Source: Roseateles violae (GTDB taxonomy: Bacteria > Pseudomonadota > Gammaproteobacteria > Burkholderiales > Burkholderiaceae_C). From it: a stretch of 64,000 bases of DNA. Positions 29,509-37,855 of the stretch are shown in pieces. A model generated the notes under the pieces. That model was not told the DNA's origin and did not search any database. It saw only the letters and a program-made list of their open reading frames with translations. The stretch covers positions 158,213 to 222,212 of the forward strand of contig NZ_JAUHHC010000007.1 of assembly GCF_030410485.1 (NCBI RefSeq). The letters are read 5' to 3'. Within the stretch, counting starts at the first letter, position 1, and each line of letters starts with the position of its first letter. The translations under genes and the position numbers were made by a program.

Positions 29509-30579
29509 GTGGCAAGCAGAGCAGCAGGTTCGTCGGCACCGACCATCGTCGATGTGGCGGCGCAGGCCGGGGTGTCGATCAAGACGGTGTCGCGCGTGCT
29601 CAACCAGGAGCCGGGCGTGCAGGAGAAGACCCGCGAGCAGGTGCTGAAGGTGGTGGCCGAACTGAAGTACCGGCCCAAGCTCTCCGCACGCAGCCTGGCC
29701 GGCGCGCGCTCCTTCCTGATCGGTCTGCTTTATTACGACCCCAGCGCCGCCTTCGTCGCCGGCGTGCAGCAGGGTGCGACCCTGCGCTGCCGCGAGGCCG
29801 GCTACCACCTGGTCGTCGAGTCCTTGCACAACGATGCGCCGGACATCGACAGCCAGGTCGAGCGCGTCGTCTCGGCGCTGCGGCCGGACGGCATGGTGCT
29901 GACCCCGCCGCTGTGCGACAACCCCAAGGTGCTGAAGGCGCTGCGCGAAAGCGGCACGCCCTGCGTGCTGATGTCGCCGGGCCGGCAGGCCAAGGGCCAG
30001 GCCAGCGTGCGCATGGACGACGTCCATGCGGCCGAGGAGGTGACCAATCTCTTGATCAGCCTCGGCCACGAGCGCATCGGTTTCATCCGGGGCGCGAGCG
30101 ACCAGGCCGCGTCCGGCCTGCGCTACCAGGGCTTTGCCAATGCGATGAAGGCCCACGGTCTGGGGCTCGATCCGGAGCTGATCCAGCAGGGCGACTTCAC
30201 CTTCCAGAGCGGTGTCGATGGCGCACATCAGCTGCTGAGCCGGCGCGTACGGCCCACGGCGGTGTTTGCCAGCAATGACGATATGGCCCTGGGCGTGCTG
30301 GCCGCGGCGCAGCGCCTGGGCCTGGCCGTGCCGAGCGATTTGTCGATCGCCGGCTTCGACGATTCGCCGGCCGCCAGCCTGGTGTGGCCGCCGCTGACCA
30401 CGGTGCGCCAGCCGGTCGATCAGATGGCGCGGATGGCGGTGGAGATGCTGATCGCCGCGAACCGCAGCGACGCCCAGCCGCTGGCCGAGTCGGACTTGCA
30501 CCGGGTGCTGCCCTATGAGCTGCTGGTGCGCAACTCGACCTGCGCGCCGGCCGCCAAGCCCGTGACCAAGCGGAAATAG
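29509..30579 (+). CDS. LacI-family transcriptional regulator
   Basis: The 356-residue repressor has the N-terminal LacI helix-turn-helix (TIVDVAAQAGVSIKTVSRVLN, from about residue 11), the hinge helix (KLSARSLAGARS) and a periplasmic-binding-protein-like effector domain. The GTG at 29509 is preceded by GAGGA with an 8-nt spacer. In-frame codons upstream lack coding character. It is divergent from xylB and the only LacI protein in the window. The three TGACA-nCGn-TGTCA operators in the xylan locus are therefore inferred to be its sites, with xylose or a xylo-oligosaccharide as likely inducer. It converges with the ROK regulator, 4 nt between stops. Confidence 0.92.
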   Translation: MASRAAGSSAPTIVDVAAQAGVSIKTVSRVLNQEPGVQEKTREQVLKVVAELKYRPKLSARSLAGARSFLIGLLYYDPSAAFVAGVQQGATLRCREAGYHLVVESLHNDAPDIDSQVERVVSALRPDGMVLTPPLCDNPKVLKALRESGTPCVLMSPGRQAKGQASVRMDDVHAAEEVTNLLISLGHERIGFIRGASDQAASGLRYQGFANAMKAHGLGLDPELIQQGDFTFQSGVDGAHQLLSRRVRPTAVFASNDDMALGVLAAAQRLGLAVPSDLSIAGFDDSPAASLVWPPLTTVRQPVDQMARMAVEMLIAANRSDAQPLAESDLHRVLPYELLVRNSTCAPAAKPVTKRK

Positions 30580-30583
30580 ACGC

Positions 30584-31828
30584 TCAACGCTGCTGCTGAA
30601 GCGCCGCCTGGTAGGGCTGCATCAGCGTGTACAGCGCATAACCGGCTCCGCCGACGGCAACCGCCAGCTCGGTATAGCGCGCCAGACGCACGGTGGGCGC
30701 ACGCACGCCGGCCGCGGCGGCATAGTCGGCCAGCACCTGCAGCGCGGCATCGACGAAATCGTTGCCGCCCAGCGCCACCGCCTCGCCGCCCAGCACGATC
30801 GAGCGCGGGTCGAAGGTGGTCCAGATGTTCTGCAGCAGCACCCCGAGATTGCGGCCGGCCGCCTCGAAGGCCGTCCGCGCCCGCGCTTGGCGCGCGGCCA
30901 TCGCCGCCTTCAGCGCCTCGCGGTCCAGCGGCAGCGCGCCTTGGCCGCCAGTGCCGGCTTCGCTTGCAATGGCGCGCAGCCCGATATAGGCCTCGGCGCA
31001 GCCGCGCCGTCCGCAGGAGCAGGGCCGCCCATCGGGATGCAGCGTCGTGTGGCCGATCTCCCCGCCGGCACCGGTGGCGCCGGTGAACAGCGTGTCGCCC
31101 AGCACGATGCCCGAGCCCAGGCCGACGCCGCAGCTGATGTAGACCAGCGGATCGGCCGGCGGGCGCGGGCCGAACTGGGTCTCGCCGATCGCCGCCAGGT
31201 CGGCCTCGTTCTGGTAGTGCACCGGCACGTCCGACAGGCCGGCCGGTTCGAGTACCGCGCGCAGGCGTTCGCCGACCGGCACATTGCGCCAGCCGATATT
31301 GGGGGCGAACAGCAGCATGCCGGTCTGCGAATCGACGGCCCCGGGCAGGCCCACGCCGATGCCCAGCAACTCCCGGCCCTCGCCGACGACGCGGCGCACC
31401 AGCACCGCGATCATTTCGACTAGCTGCTGGCAGGCCCCTTCCGGGTCGGCCCGGCGCAGCGCGGCCTGCTGGGCCTCCAGCACCTCGCCGCGGATCGAGG
31501 TGGTCACGACCCGTATCGTGTCGGGCGTCAGCTCGGCCCCCACCAGCACGAAGCGCTGTCCGTCGAGCTGCAGCGGCGTTGGACGGCGTCCCAGCTGCTT
31601 GCTGACGACGACCTCGTTCTCGCGCAGCCAGCCTTCGTCGATCAGTTCCTTGACCAGCAGGCTGACCGTCGAGCGGGTGAGCCCGCTGCGCTCGGACAGA
31701 TCGGCACGCGACAGGCCTTCCTCCTCGCGCATCAGGCGAAGCAGGGCGATGCGGTTGATGTTCTTCACCAGGCGCTGGTCGCCGGTGATCGGTGGCGCGG
31801 CCGGTGGCGCAGGCGTTGCGGCGTTCAT
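30584..31828 (-). CDS. ROK-family transcriptional regulator (XylR/NagC-like)
   Basis: The protein of about 414 residues joins an N-terminal winged helix-turn-helix (LSRADLSERSGLTRSTVSLLVKEL) to a ROK sugar-kinase-like domain. The zinc motif CSCGRRGCAE and the GVGLPGAVD and NEADLAAIGE segments are intact. ROK repressors of this layout bind xylose, glucose or N-acetylglucosamine. Several start codons are possible (31828 or 31864) and none has a clear Shine-Dalgarno. It is the last gene on the long minus-strand run from the xylanase through the halogenases, so it may be co-transcribed. No operator specific to it was recognised. Confidence 0.9.
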   Translation of the reverse strand: MNAATPAPPAAPPITGDQRLVKNINRIALLRLMREEEGLSRADLSERSGLTRSTVSLLVKELIDEGWLRENEVVVSKQLGRRPTPLQLDGQRFVLVGAELTPDTIRVVTTSIRGEVLEAQQAALRRADPEGACQQLVEMIAVLVRRVVGEGRELLGIGVGLPGAVDSQTGMLLFAPNIGWRNVPVGERLRAVLEPAGLSDVPVHYQNEADLAAIGETQFGPRPPADPLVYISCGVGLGSGIVLGDTLFTGATGAGGEIGHTTLHPDGRPCSCGRRGCAEAYIGLRAIASEAGTGGQGALPLDREALKAAMAARQARARTAFEAAGRNLGVLLQNIWTTFDPRSIVLGGEAVALGGNDFVDAALQVLADYAAAAGVRAPTVRLARYTELAVAVGGAGYALYTLMQPYQAALQQQR

Positions 31829-31904
31829 CGAATGGGCAATGGTGCTGGTCTGGGCTGCCGGCATTATCCGGGGCGAAGGCAAGGGCCATGGGGCCCTCGC
31901 AAGC

Positions 31905-34139
31905 TCAAGGATTCGGCCTGCTGCTCTTGAAGAAGGCGTTCAGCGTCAGCCGCCCCATGCCGGTCTGGTAAGCCGCCGGCGAGGCGCCCTGGATATCGCC
32001 GGAATGAAAGATGCCGCCGTCGTAGAAGACCGCGCGGTTCCATTGGGCGGGCACGCGGCCGATCACCTCGAAGTAGCGGTTGCTCTGCGTCATATAGCCC
32101 GGGGCCAGGTCGTACTTGGCTCCGAAGGCGCTGCCGTCCATCGCGTTGGCATCGCGCATAAAGGCCTGCGTGTCCTCCTCGGACATCAGCGAGCGGAAGA
32201 AGACGGTGCCGCCCAGCTGCTCGTCCTTGAACAGGTAGTGGACCGCGGCCGACATCATCTGCCCGGGCTCGAGGCCGGAGTCGTCGCGGTGGCAGATGCG
32301 CTGGCGGGCATCGAGCGTCGCGGGGTCCTGCGTCACGCGGGAGTAGCGGCCGAACATGGCCAGCGGCTGGCCGGCGCCCAGCGGCTCGCGGCAATGCTTC
32401 TGGAAGAAGGCGTCCAGCGTGCTGGCCATCTCCGCCGGCAGCGCCAGCTGTGGCCCGGGATAGGGGTGGCCGGGCTGGACCTTGAACTGCTGCATCGCCT
32501 TCTCGGCCTGCTGGACCAGTTCCTGCGGGTTCTCGGCGAAATCGTCGACGATATAGACGCGGGCGCCGCCGGCCAGTTCGAGCGTCTCCAGCTTCGCCGC
32601 GGGATTGATGCGCAGGCCCGGACCCGTCGGCATGTCCATCGGCTTCTGCGCCGGACAGAAGTCGTTGATATAGGCCTGGTGCTTGGGCAGCCGCATCAGA
32701 TTGCGCGCGACGTCCTTGCGGATCTCGCCGAGGAATTCCGCCAGCTTGCGGTCCTCCATCTGGCGGGTGATCGGATGGTGGGCCGCGGGAAGAATGCCCT
32801 GGCCCATCATCACCTGGATCCAGGAGTTCTCGGCGAAGAGCTCGCCGGCACCGATGACCACGCGGGCGGTGTCGCGGAACTGCTGGATGCGGTGCCTGAG
32901 GTGTTCGGGCACCGCCATTTCGCGGCAGTCGCGCCAGAACTGCGAGTCCGTCCGGTTGGTGACGTGGTAGTGCAGGATGACGAAGTCGCGGATGTTCTCG
33001 ATCGCGTCGCGCGCCTGCTGGTTGTATTCGTCGATGTCGCTCTGGCAGATGCCGTCGCTGGGGAACAACTCGATCAGCCGTGTCATGCCCTTCTGGATCA
33101 GGTGGATGCTGGTCGACTCCAGCGGCTCCAGGAAGCCGCTGGACAGGCCGATGGCGATGCAGTTGTTCTTCCACACGAGCTCGCGCTGGCCGGGCGTGAA
33201 CTTGATGACCCGCGGCGGGCGGATGACCTCGCCCTGCACATTGGCCAGCAGCGCCGCCTTGGCCTCCTCGTCGCCGAGATGCTTGCTGCTGAAGACCAGG
33301 CCGTTGCCGACCCGGTGCTGCAGGGGGATCTGCCATTGCCAGCCCCAGGGATGGGCGATCGAGCGGGTGTAGGGCACGGCATCGCGGGTCAGCGTCGTCT
33401 GCGCGGCGACGGCGCTGTCGCAGGGCAGCCAGTGGGCCCAGCTTTCGTACTTGACGCCCAGCGTCTCGCCCAGTAGCAGCGAGCGCATGCCGGTGCAGTC
33501 GATGAACAGCTCGCCCTCGAGCAGTTCGCCACTGCCAAGCTGCAGGCCGGTGATGTCGCCGCTGGCGGCATCGGTGTGGACCTTGGCGATCTTGCCCTCG
33601 ATGCGCTGCACGCCCAGCGCCTCGGAGAAGCGGCGCAGGTACTGGCCGTAGAGCGTGGCGTCGAAGTGATAGGCGTAGTTGATGCCGTTGTCGGGCAGGC
33701 GCGCAAAGCGATTGTCGAGCGCGGCGCGCAGCTCCAGGCAGTAGTCGCCGTAGTCGCTGGCGAGGCCGCGCTTGCGGCCTTCGAGCCAGAAGTGCTGGAA
33801 GCCGGCCGTCCAATGCCCCTTGCCGGTCCTGCCGAAGGAGTGGAAGTAGTTCTCGTTGACGTTGCGCCAGTTCTCGAAGCTGATGCCCAGCTTGAAGGTG
33901 GCCTGGGTCGCCTGCATGAACTCCTTCTCGTCCAGATCGAGGATCTCGTGCATGAAGTGCAGGGTCGGGATCGTCGCCTCGCCGACGCCGACGGTGCCGA
34001 TCTCCTCCGATTCGACCAGGCGGATCTCGTACTGCTTGCCGAGGCTCTTGGCCAGCCCGGAGGCCACCATCCAGCCGGCCGTCCCGCCGCCGGCGATGAC
34101 GATGCGGCGTATCGGCTTGCGTTGATCGGACGGGGTCAT
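31905..34139 (-). CDS. Flavin-dependent tryptophan-halogenase homologue fused to a DUF6445-like oxygenase domain
   Basis: The 744-residue protein is about 230 longer than ordinary tryptophan halogenases. Residues 1-510 are the halogenase: GGGTAG FAD motif (17-22), a Lys at 83 (FKLGISF) at the position of the catalytic lysine, W267xW269xIP, and Glu338/Glu341 in FLEPLES. Residues 515-744 form an extra domain resembling DUF6445. It has an H617-x-D619 pair, a distal His712 (FHSGD) and an Arg730-x-Thr732, the layout of a 2-oxoglutarate/Fe(II) oxygenase. Substrate unknown; free or peptide/indole-type tryptophan is a family-based guess. AGGAGC precedes the ATG. It sits 9 nt after the cupin-type hydroxylase gene, downstream of the TonB receptor. 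Confidence 0.9.
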   Translation of the reverse strand: MTPSDQRKPIRRIVIAGGGTAGWMVASGLAKSLGKQYEIRLVESEEIGTVGVGEATIPTLHFMHEILDLDEKEFMQATQATFKLGISFENWRNVNENYFHSFGRTGKGHWTAGFQHFWLEGRKRGLASDYGDYCLELRAALDNRFARLPDNGINYAYHFDATLYGQYLRRFSEALGVQRIEGKIAKVHTDAASGDITGLQLGSGELLEGELFIDCTGMRSLLLGETLGVKYESWAHWLPCDSAVAAQTTLTRDAVPYTRSIAHPWGWQWQIPLQHRVGNGLVFSSKHLGDEEAKAALLANVQGEVIRPPRVIKFTPGQRELVWKNNCIAIGLSSGFLEPLESTSIHLIQKGMTRLIELFPSDGICQSDIDEYNQQARDAIENIRDFVILHYHVTNRTDSQFWRDCREMAVPEHLRHRIQQFRDTARVVIGAGELFAENSWIQVMMGQGILPAAHHPITRQMEDRKLAEFLGEIRKDVARNLMRLPKHQAYINDFCPAQKPMDMPTGPGLRINPAAKLETLELAGGARVYIVDDFAENPQELVQQAEKAMQQFKVQPGHPYPGPQLALPAEMASTLDAFFQKHCREPLGAGQPLAMFGRYSRVTQDPATLDARQRICHRDDSGLEPGQMMSAAVHYLFKDEQLGGTVFFRSLMSEEDTQAFMRDANAMDGSAFGAKYDLAPGYMTQSNRYFEVIGRVPAQWNRAVFYDGGIFHSGDIQGASPAAYQTGMGRLTLNAFFKSSRPNP

Positions 34140-34148
34140 GGCTTGCTC

Positions 34149-35144
34149 CTAGCGGTTCAATCGGTTCAAGAGGAAGGAGCGCAGATGGCGCGCCCGGTCC
34201 TCGGTGATGGGGTCCAGCACGCCGCGGGCGGCGGGCGGGATGTGGGCGGCGGTCTGCTCGTCCGCCGCGAAGATGTAGTGATCGAACAGCGCCTTCCAGG
34301 CCTGGCGCTGGGCCGGCGGCAGGTCGCGCAGGCTCAGCAGCGCCAGCATCAGCGTGTTCAGCGGCGTGTCCATATAGCTGGGGGACTGGCGCCACCAGAA
34401 GTTCACCAGCGCGCTGACCGGCTCCAGCGCCTCGACCGCGTGCCACCACTGGCTGGGGATGAAGAGCGCGTCGCCCGGCTCAAGCTCCACCGTCATTGCT
34501 TGCGCTTGCGCTTGGGCGAAACGCGGGAAGCGGGCCAGGTCAGGGTGCTTGATGTCGACCAGGCTAATCGGCTGGCCGGCCGGCGTCAGGTCCAGCGGGC
34601 CGATATAGAGATTGGCCACCTGCTCGGGCGGGAACAGCGTGAAGCGGCGCCGGCCGGCCACGACGCAGGCGATGTTGTCGGGCACGTCGAAATGGGCGGC
34701 CACGCGGGCCCGGTTGCCCAGCCACAGGCTCACCAGCGGATCGAGCAGGCGCAGGCCCGGCAGATCGTTGCGTTCGCGCAGGCCCGGGAAAGTTCCCTCC
34801 AGCTCCGTCGAGCCGAGATAGAGCGCCGGCGGTCTCGGCGCATGGGCCTCGGCGAGCAACTCGGCCAGCAGCGCGTCGAAGACGCCGATCTGGCGCTGGT
34901 AGTTGAAGCCGCTGAAATCGGCGTTGTAGAAGAAGCGGCCCTCGATCTCAGGACCGCCGCGCCACAGGCCGACCCGCTTGCCGGCGCCAAAGGGGCTCAG
35001 GTAGTCGCAGAACTCGGCATCCGAGCGCAGCGCGGCCTGCACCAGCGGCCACTGGCGCACCAGGCCGCGCATCAGCACCGGCTCGGTCGAGCGCAGCACA
35101 TCGTCGGGCAGCGCCGCCGGGCTCAGGTCCTTGCGTTCCAGCAT
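34149..35144 (-). CDS. Cupin-like (JmjC-type) hydroxylase
   Basis: The 331-residue protein belongs to the cupin-8/JmjC group of Fe(II)/2-oxoglutarate hydroxylases. The metal triad is visible: His151-x-Asp153 (AHFDVPDN) and His235 (QWWHAVEA). The GDALFIPSQWWH block and the FTLFPPEQVANLYIGP segment are typical. Such genes commonly accompany tryptophan-halogenase and TonB-receptor clusters; the hydroxylated substrate is not known. GGACACC lies before the ATG as a ribosome-binding site. It follows a 317-bp gap containing a long inverted repeat and directly precedes the fusion halogenase. Confidence 0.88.
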   Translation of the reverse strand: MLERKDLSPAALPDDVLRSTEPVLMRGLVRQWPLVQAALRSDAEFCDYLSPFGAGKRVGLWRGGPEIEGRFFYNADFSGFNYQRQIGVFDALLAELLAEAHAPRPPALYLGSTELEGTFPGLRERNDLPGLRLLDPLVSLWLGNRARVAAHFDVPDNIACVVAGRRRFTLFPPEQVANLYIGPLDLTPAGQPISLVDIKHPDLARFPRFAQAQAQAMTVELEPGDALFIPSQWWHAVEALEPVSALVNFWWRQSPSYMDTPLNTLMLALLSLRDLPPAQRQAWKALFDHYIFAADEQTAAHIPPAARGVLDPITEDRARHLRSFLLNRLNR

Positions 35145-35461
35145 GGTGTCCTAGCTCTCAAAACAGCTGCCGGCATTGCGCTGAGCCGTCCCAGCCCCGC
35201 CCGCTGCCGGGTTCAGCCGAGCGGGTCGGCTGCGCCGACTGCCCTCGATGCTCGCAAACCGGCTCGCGGCGCGAACTCGCTTCGCTACGCTCAGCTTAAA
35301 CAAGCGCGCCGAGTCAGAGCTGGAAGCGCGCAAGCGCGCCTCGCCGGTTCGCTGCGCTCTCGGCCGCTCAAATTCACCCGTCAGCGGGCGGGGCCGGGAC
35401 GGCAGCCAGCAGTGGTCTTCTGCGGGCCGAGCGCCGAGCACTCCTTGGACGAGGGGCTTGT
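35145..35461. other. 317-bp intergenic region holding a long imperfect palindrome
   Basis: No protein-coding gene is supported. Nearly the whole region is built as one element with inverted 28-nt ends (annotated separately) and smaller internal palindromes such as GCGCGCAAGCGCGC and CGCTTCGCTACGCTC. It interrupts the otherwise tight minus-strand series of genes between SapC and the cupin hydroxylase. It may hold a promoter or attenuator for the two downstream genes. Confidence 0.5.
35185..35403. repeat. Inverted-repeat element with 28-nt arms
   Basis: The left arm 35185-35212 and the right arm 35376-35403 are reverse complements at 26 of 28 positions; both contain CCCCGCCCGCTG or its complement. 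They enclose about 163 bp. The structure could be a non-autonomous mobile element or a large RNA cruciform. No transposase and no flanking target duplication were recognised. Confidence 0.6.
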
Positions 35462-36154
35462 TCATTCTCGGGCGAGATGGCGGCGTATCAGCTTCGTGAG
35501 GTTGGACAGCGAGGCGATCGCCATATAGATCGGCTGCAGATAGTCGGCCTGGTGCAGCAGGCTCACCGTGTCGGCGGACAGGGCGGCGAGGCGTTCCTCG
35601 TGGATCATCGAATAGCCGACCAGCTGTCCGTGCGTGCCGTCCGGGCGCTCGACGTCCAGCACGAAGGGCTCCAGCAACTCGTTGGCGACCAGCGCGTCGA
35701 TGAAGCCGGGGATCACCAGATTGCCTTCGTGCAAGGTGCGCAGGATCGAATTGGCCCGCTCCAGCAATTCGCTGTTGCCGCCCTGGGGCAGGAAGACCGC
35801 CTCGCCTTCGGCGCCGCGGCTGATGCGCGGGCTGGCCATGTCCACCATCATGCGCAGCTCGTCGCCGGCGACGCCGATCGAGAAGGGCATGCGCAGCATC
35901 GCCAGCGGCAGGTACTCGGCGTCCCAGCCGCGCTCGTTGAGGAAGAGGTTCTGGCCCTCCTGCAGGCCGAACAGCGCGACCGGCAGGAAGCCGCCCTTGC
36001 CGTCCGGCTGGAACACGATTGGGTAGTCCGCCTGCAGGCTGCGGAATTCATCCGGGGTGACCGGGCAGGACATCACATCGTCGCCCCATTGCGCGCCGCG
36101 CTGCGTGACGATGCGGAGGTCTTTGTGAGAGATGTTGTTGAGCAGTTCGAGCAT
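35462..36154 (-). CDS. SapC family protein
   Basis: The 230-residue soluble protein matches the SapC family, named from a Campylobacter surface-layer-associated gene, but in proteobacteria it is found mainly beside TonB receptors and tryptophan-halogenase homologues. Typical segments are FPVALFGLQEGQN-like (FLPVALFGLQEGQN, about residue 56), PLAMLRMPFSI (about 82) and a C-terminal AIASLSNLTKLI. No signal peptide or membrane helix is visible. Its biochemical role is unknown. It follows the second halogenase by 16 nt, so the two are probably co-transcribed. Confidence 0.87.
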   Translation of the reverse strand: MLELLNNISHKDLRIVTQRGAQWGDDVMSCPVTPDEFRSLQADYPIVFQPDGKGGFLPVALFGLQEGQNLFLNERGWDAEYLPLAMLRMPFSIGVAGDELRMMVDMASPRISRGAEGEAVFLPQGGNSELLERANSILRTLHEGNLVIPGFIDALVANELLEPFVLDVERPDGTHGQLVGYSMIHEERLAALSADTVSLLHQADYLQPIYMAIASLSNLTKLIRRHLARE

Positions 36155-36170
36155 GGAGGTCGGGGCCTTT

Positions 36171-37733
36171 TCACGCAGCCGGCATGCCGTGCGCGTGGAT
36201 GTGATGGATGAGATCGCGGTGCCGGGGCAAGCCCCCCAGCAGCCGCCGGGTGACTGTAGCCGCGTCGCGGAAGCAGGCCTGGGCCTCGGCCAGCCGCGCG
36301 GGACGGAGGGCAGCGGGCGCCGGCCTGAAGCCCATGCCGTAGAGCACGTATTGGTAGCTGGCGGCGGGGAAGACCTCCTCGATCCGGTACAGATCGTTGC
36401 GGTAGGGCGCGCGGTGCCGCCACAGTTGCAGCAGCTCGCGCAGGCGCTCGGGCTGGGTCTCCGGTCGGCGGTGCTCGCGCCAGTAGTCGGAGTCCTCGCG
36501 CCGGCTCAAGGCGTAATGCAGCTTGAGAAAATCGATGATGCGGGCCCAGCGGTAGGCAAAGGCCTCGTTGAAGCGCTTGGCCACCAGGTCCATGTCGGCG
36601 CGCTTGGCCGGCAACTCGTCGCGGATGAAGGCCGCCGACAACTCGACCAGGGCCAGCGCCGAGGCCTCCAGCGGCTCGATGAAGCCGGCCGACAGGCCCA
36701 CCGCCACGCAGTTGCGGTGCCAGAAATGGTCGCGATAGCCGGGCGTGAAGCGGATCAGCCGGGCCGCCGGCAGATCCGGCGAATCGGCAGCCGGGCCGCC
36801 GCTGCGCTCGATGTGCCGTCGCAGCGCCCGCTCGGCCGCTTCGGCGCCGGTGTGCGCGCTGGAAAACACCAGGCCAATGCCGCGCCGGGTCGGCAGGCCG
36901 ATGTCCCAGCTCCAACCTTCGGCGTGTGCGGTGGCTATCGTCGCCGAGGCCAGCGGTGCCTGGGCGTCGGTGGTGGGAACCTGCAGCGCCAGCGCGCTGT
37001 CGTTGAACAGCACCTGCTGCTGGGATTGCAGCGCGACGCCGTAGTGCTGGCCCAGCAGCAGCGAGGGCAGGCCGGAGCAGTCGATGAAGAGATCGCCCTC
37101 GATCTCGCCGTGGCCGCGGGTCTGCAGCGCCCGGATGTCGCCGTTCTCATGCGAGCGCACCGCGGTCACTTCGTCGGCGATGTGCCGCACGCCCAGCTGC
37201 TCGATCGCGTGCCGGCGCAGCAGCCGCCCGATCTTGACGGCATCGAAGTGATAGCCGTAGTTGGCGACGGCGGCGAATTCCGGGGTCGTCGTCTGCTTCG
37301 GGGCCAGACGTTCGTTGCACAGATGGGGCTGGGCGCTGACGCATTCGGCGAAGGGGCGATCGGCGTCGGCGCCGCTGAGCCAGCCGCCGACCAGATCGGC
37401 CTCGCCATAGCCCTGTGGCAGCGAGAAGGGGTGGTAGTAGCGATCGCCGGCGCTGCCGTCGACCCAGCCCTCGAAGCAGGAGCCCTGCTTGAAGGCCGCG
37501 TCGCACTCGCGCACCAGATCGGCTTCGCGCAGGCCGATGCGGCGCAGCGTTTCGCGCATCGAGGGCCAGGTGCCTTCGCCGACGCCGATGGCCGGCGTGT
37601 CCGGCGATTCGATCAGGCTGATCCGCAAGGCGCCGGGCTCCGCTCCGCCATGCTCGGCCGCCAGCAGGGCAGCGGTGATCCAGCCCGCCGAGCCGCCCCC
37701 CAGCACCACGATATGTCTCAGCGCATCCGTCAC
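36171..37733 (-). CDS. Flavin-dependent tryptophan-halogenase homologue
   Basis: From the GTG at 37733 the protein has 520 residues, the normal length of the family, without a C-terminal extension. It begins almost directly with the FAD motif VVLGGGSAG. A Lys in AAFKQGSCFEGW sits at the catalytic-lysine position, and GLSAGFIEPLEAS carries the catalytic-type Glu. The usual WxWxIP motif reads WSWDIG here, with Gly for Pro, so activity or substrate may differ. Codons upstream of 37733 fall in a hairpin-rich gap after the TonB receptor and look non-coding. It is the first gene downstream of the receptor. Confidence 0.9.
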   Translation of the reverse strand: MTDALRHIVVLGGGSAGWITAALLAAEHGGAEPGALRISLIESPDTPAIGVGEGTWPSMRETLRRIGLREADLVRECDAAFKQGSCFEGWVDGSAGDRYYHPFSLPQGYGEADLVGGWLSGADADRPFAECVSAQPHLCNERLAPKQTTTPEFAAVANYGYHFDAVKIGRLLRRHAIEQLGVRHIADEVTAVRSHENGDIRALQTRGHGEIEGDLFIDCSGLPSLLLGQHYGVALQSQQQVLFNDSALALQVPTTDAQAPLASATIATAHAEGWSWDIGLPTRRGIGLVFSSAHTGAEAAERALRRHIERSGGPAADSPDLPAARLIRFTPGYRDHFWHRNCVAVGLSAGFIEPLEASALALVELSAAFIRDELPAKRADMDLVAKRFNEAFAYRWARIIDFLKLHYALSRREDSDYWREHRRPETQPERLRELLQLWRHRAPYRNDLYRIEEVFPAASYQYVLYGMGFRPAPAALRPARLAEAQACFRDAATVTRRLLGGLPRHRDLIHHIHAHGMPAA

Positions 37734-37805
37734 ATCGGTCCCGTCAACATGAAATGCACCGATGCTCGCACGGAGGCAGGCGGCATCGGTAAAGGAATAC
37801 GAGCA

Positions 37806-37845
37806 GGCCGGGCGCGCACCGCCCGCAGGCGGCACGGGCCCGGCC
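37806..37845 (-). promoter_or_regulatory. GC-rich hairpin between TonB receptor and halogenase genes
   Basis: Outer arms GGCCGGGC and GCCCGGCC (8 bp) enclose an inner CCGCC-CGCA-GGCGG stem. It starts 10 nt after the receptor stop codon. There is no following T-run, so it is more likely an mRNA 3'-end stabiliser or attenuator than a full terminator. It would let the receptor be made in larger amounts than the downstream enzymes. Confidence 0.5.
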
Positions 37846-37855
37846 TCGGACCTGC

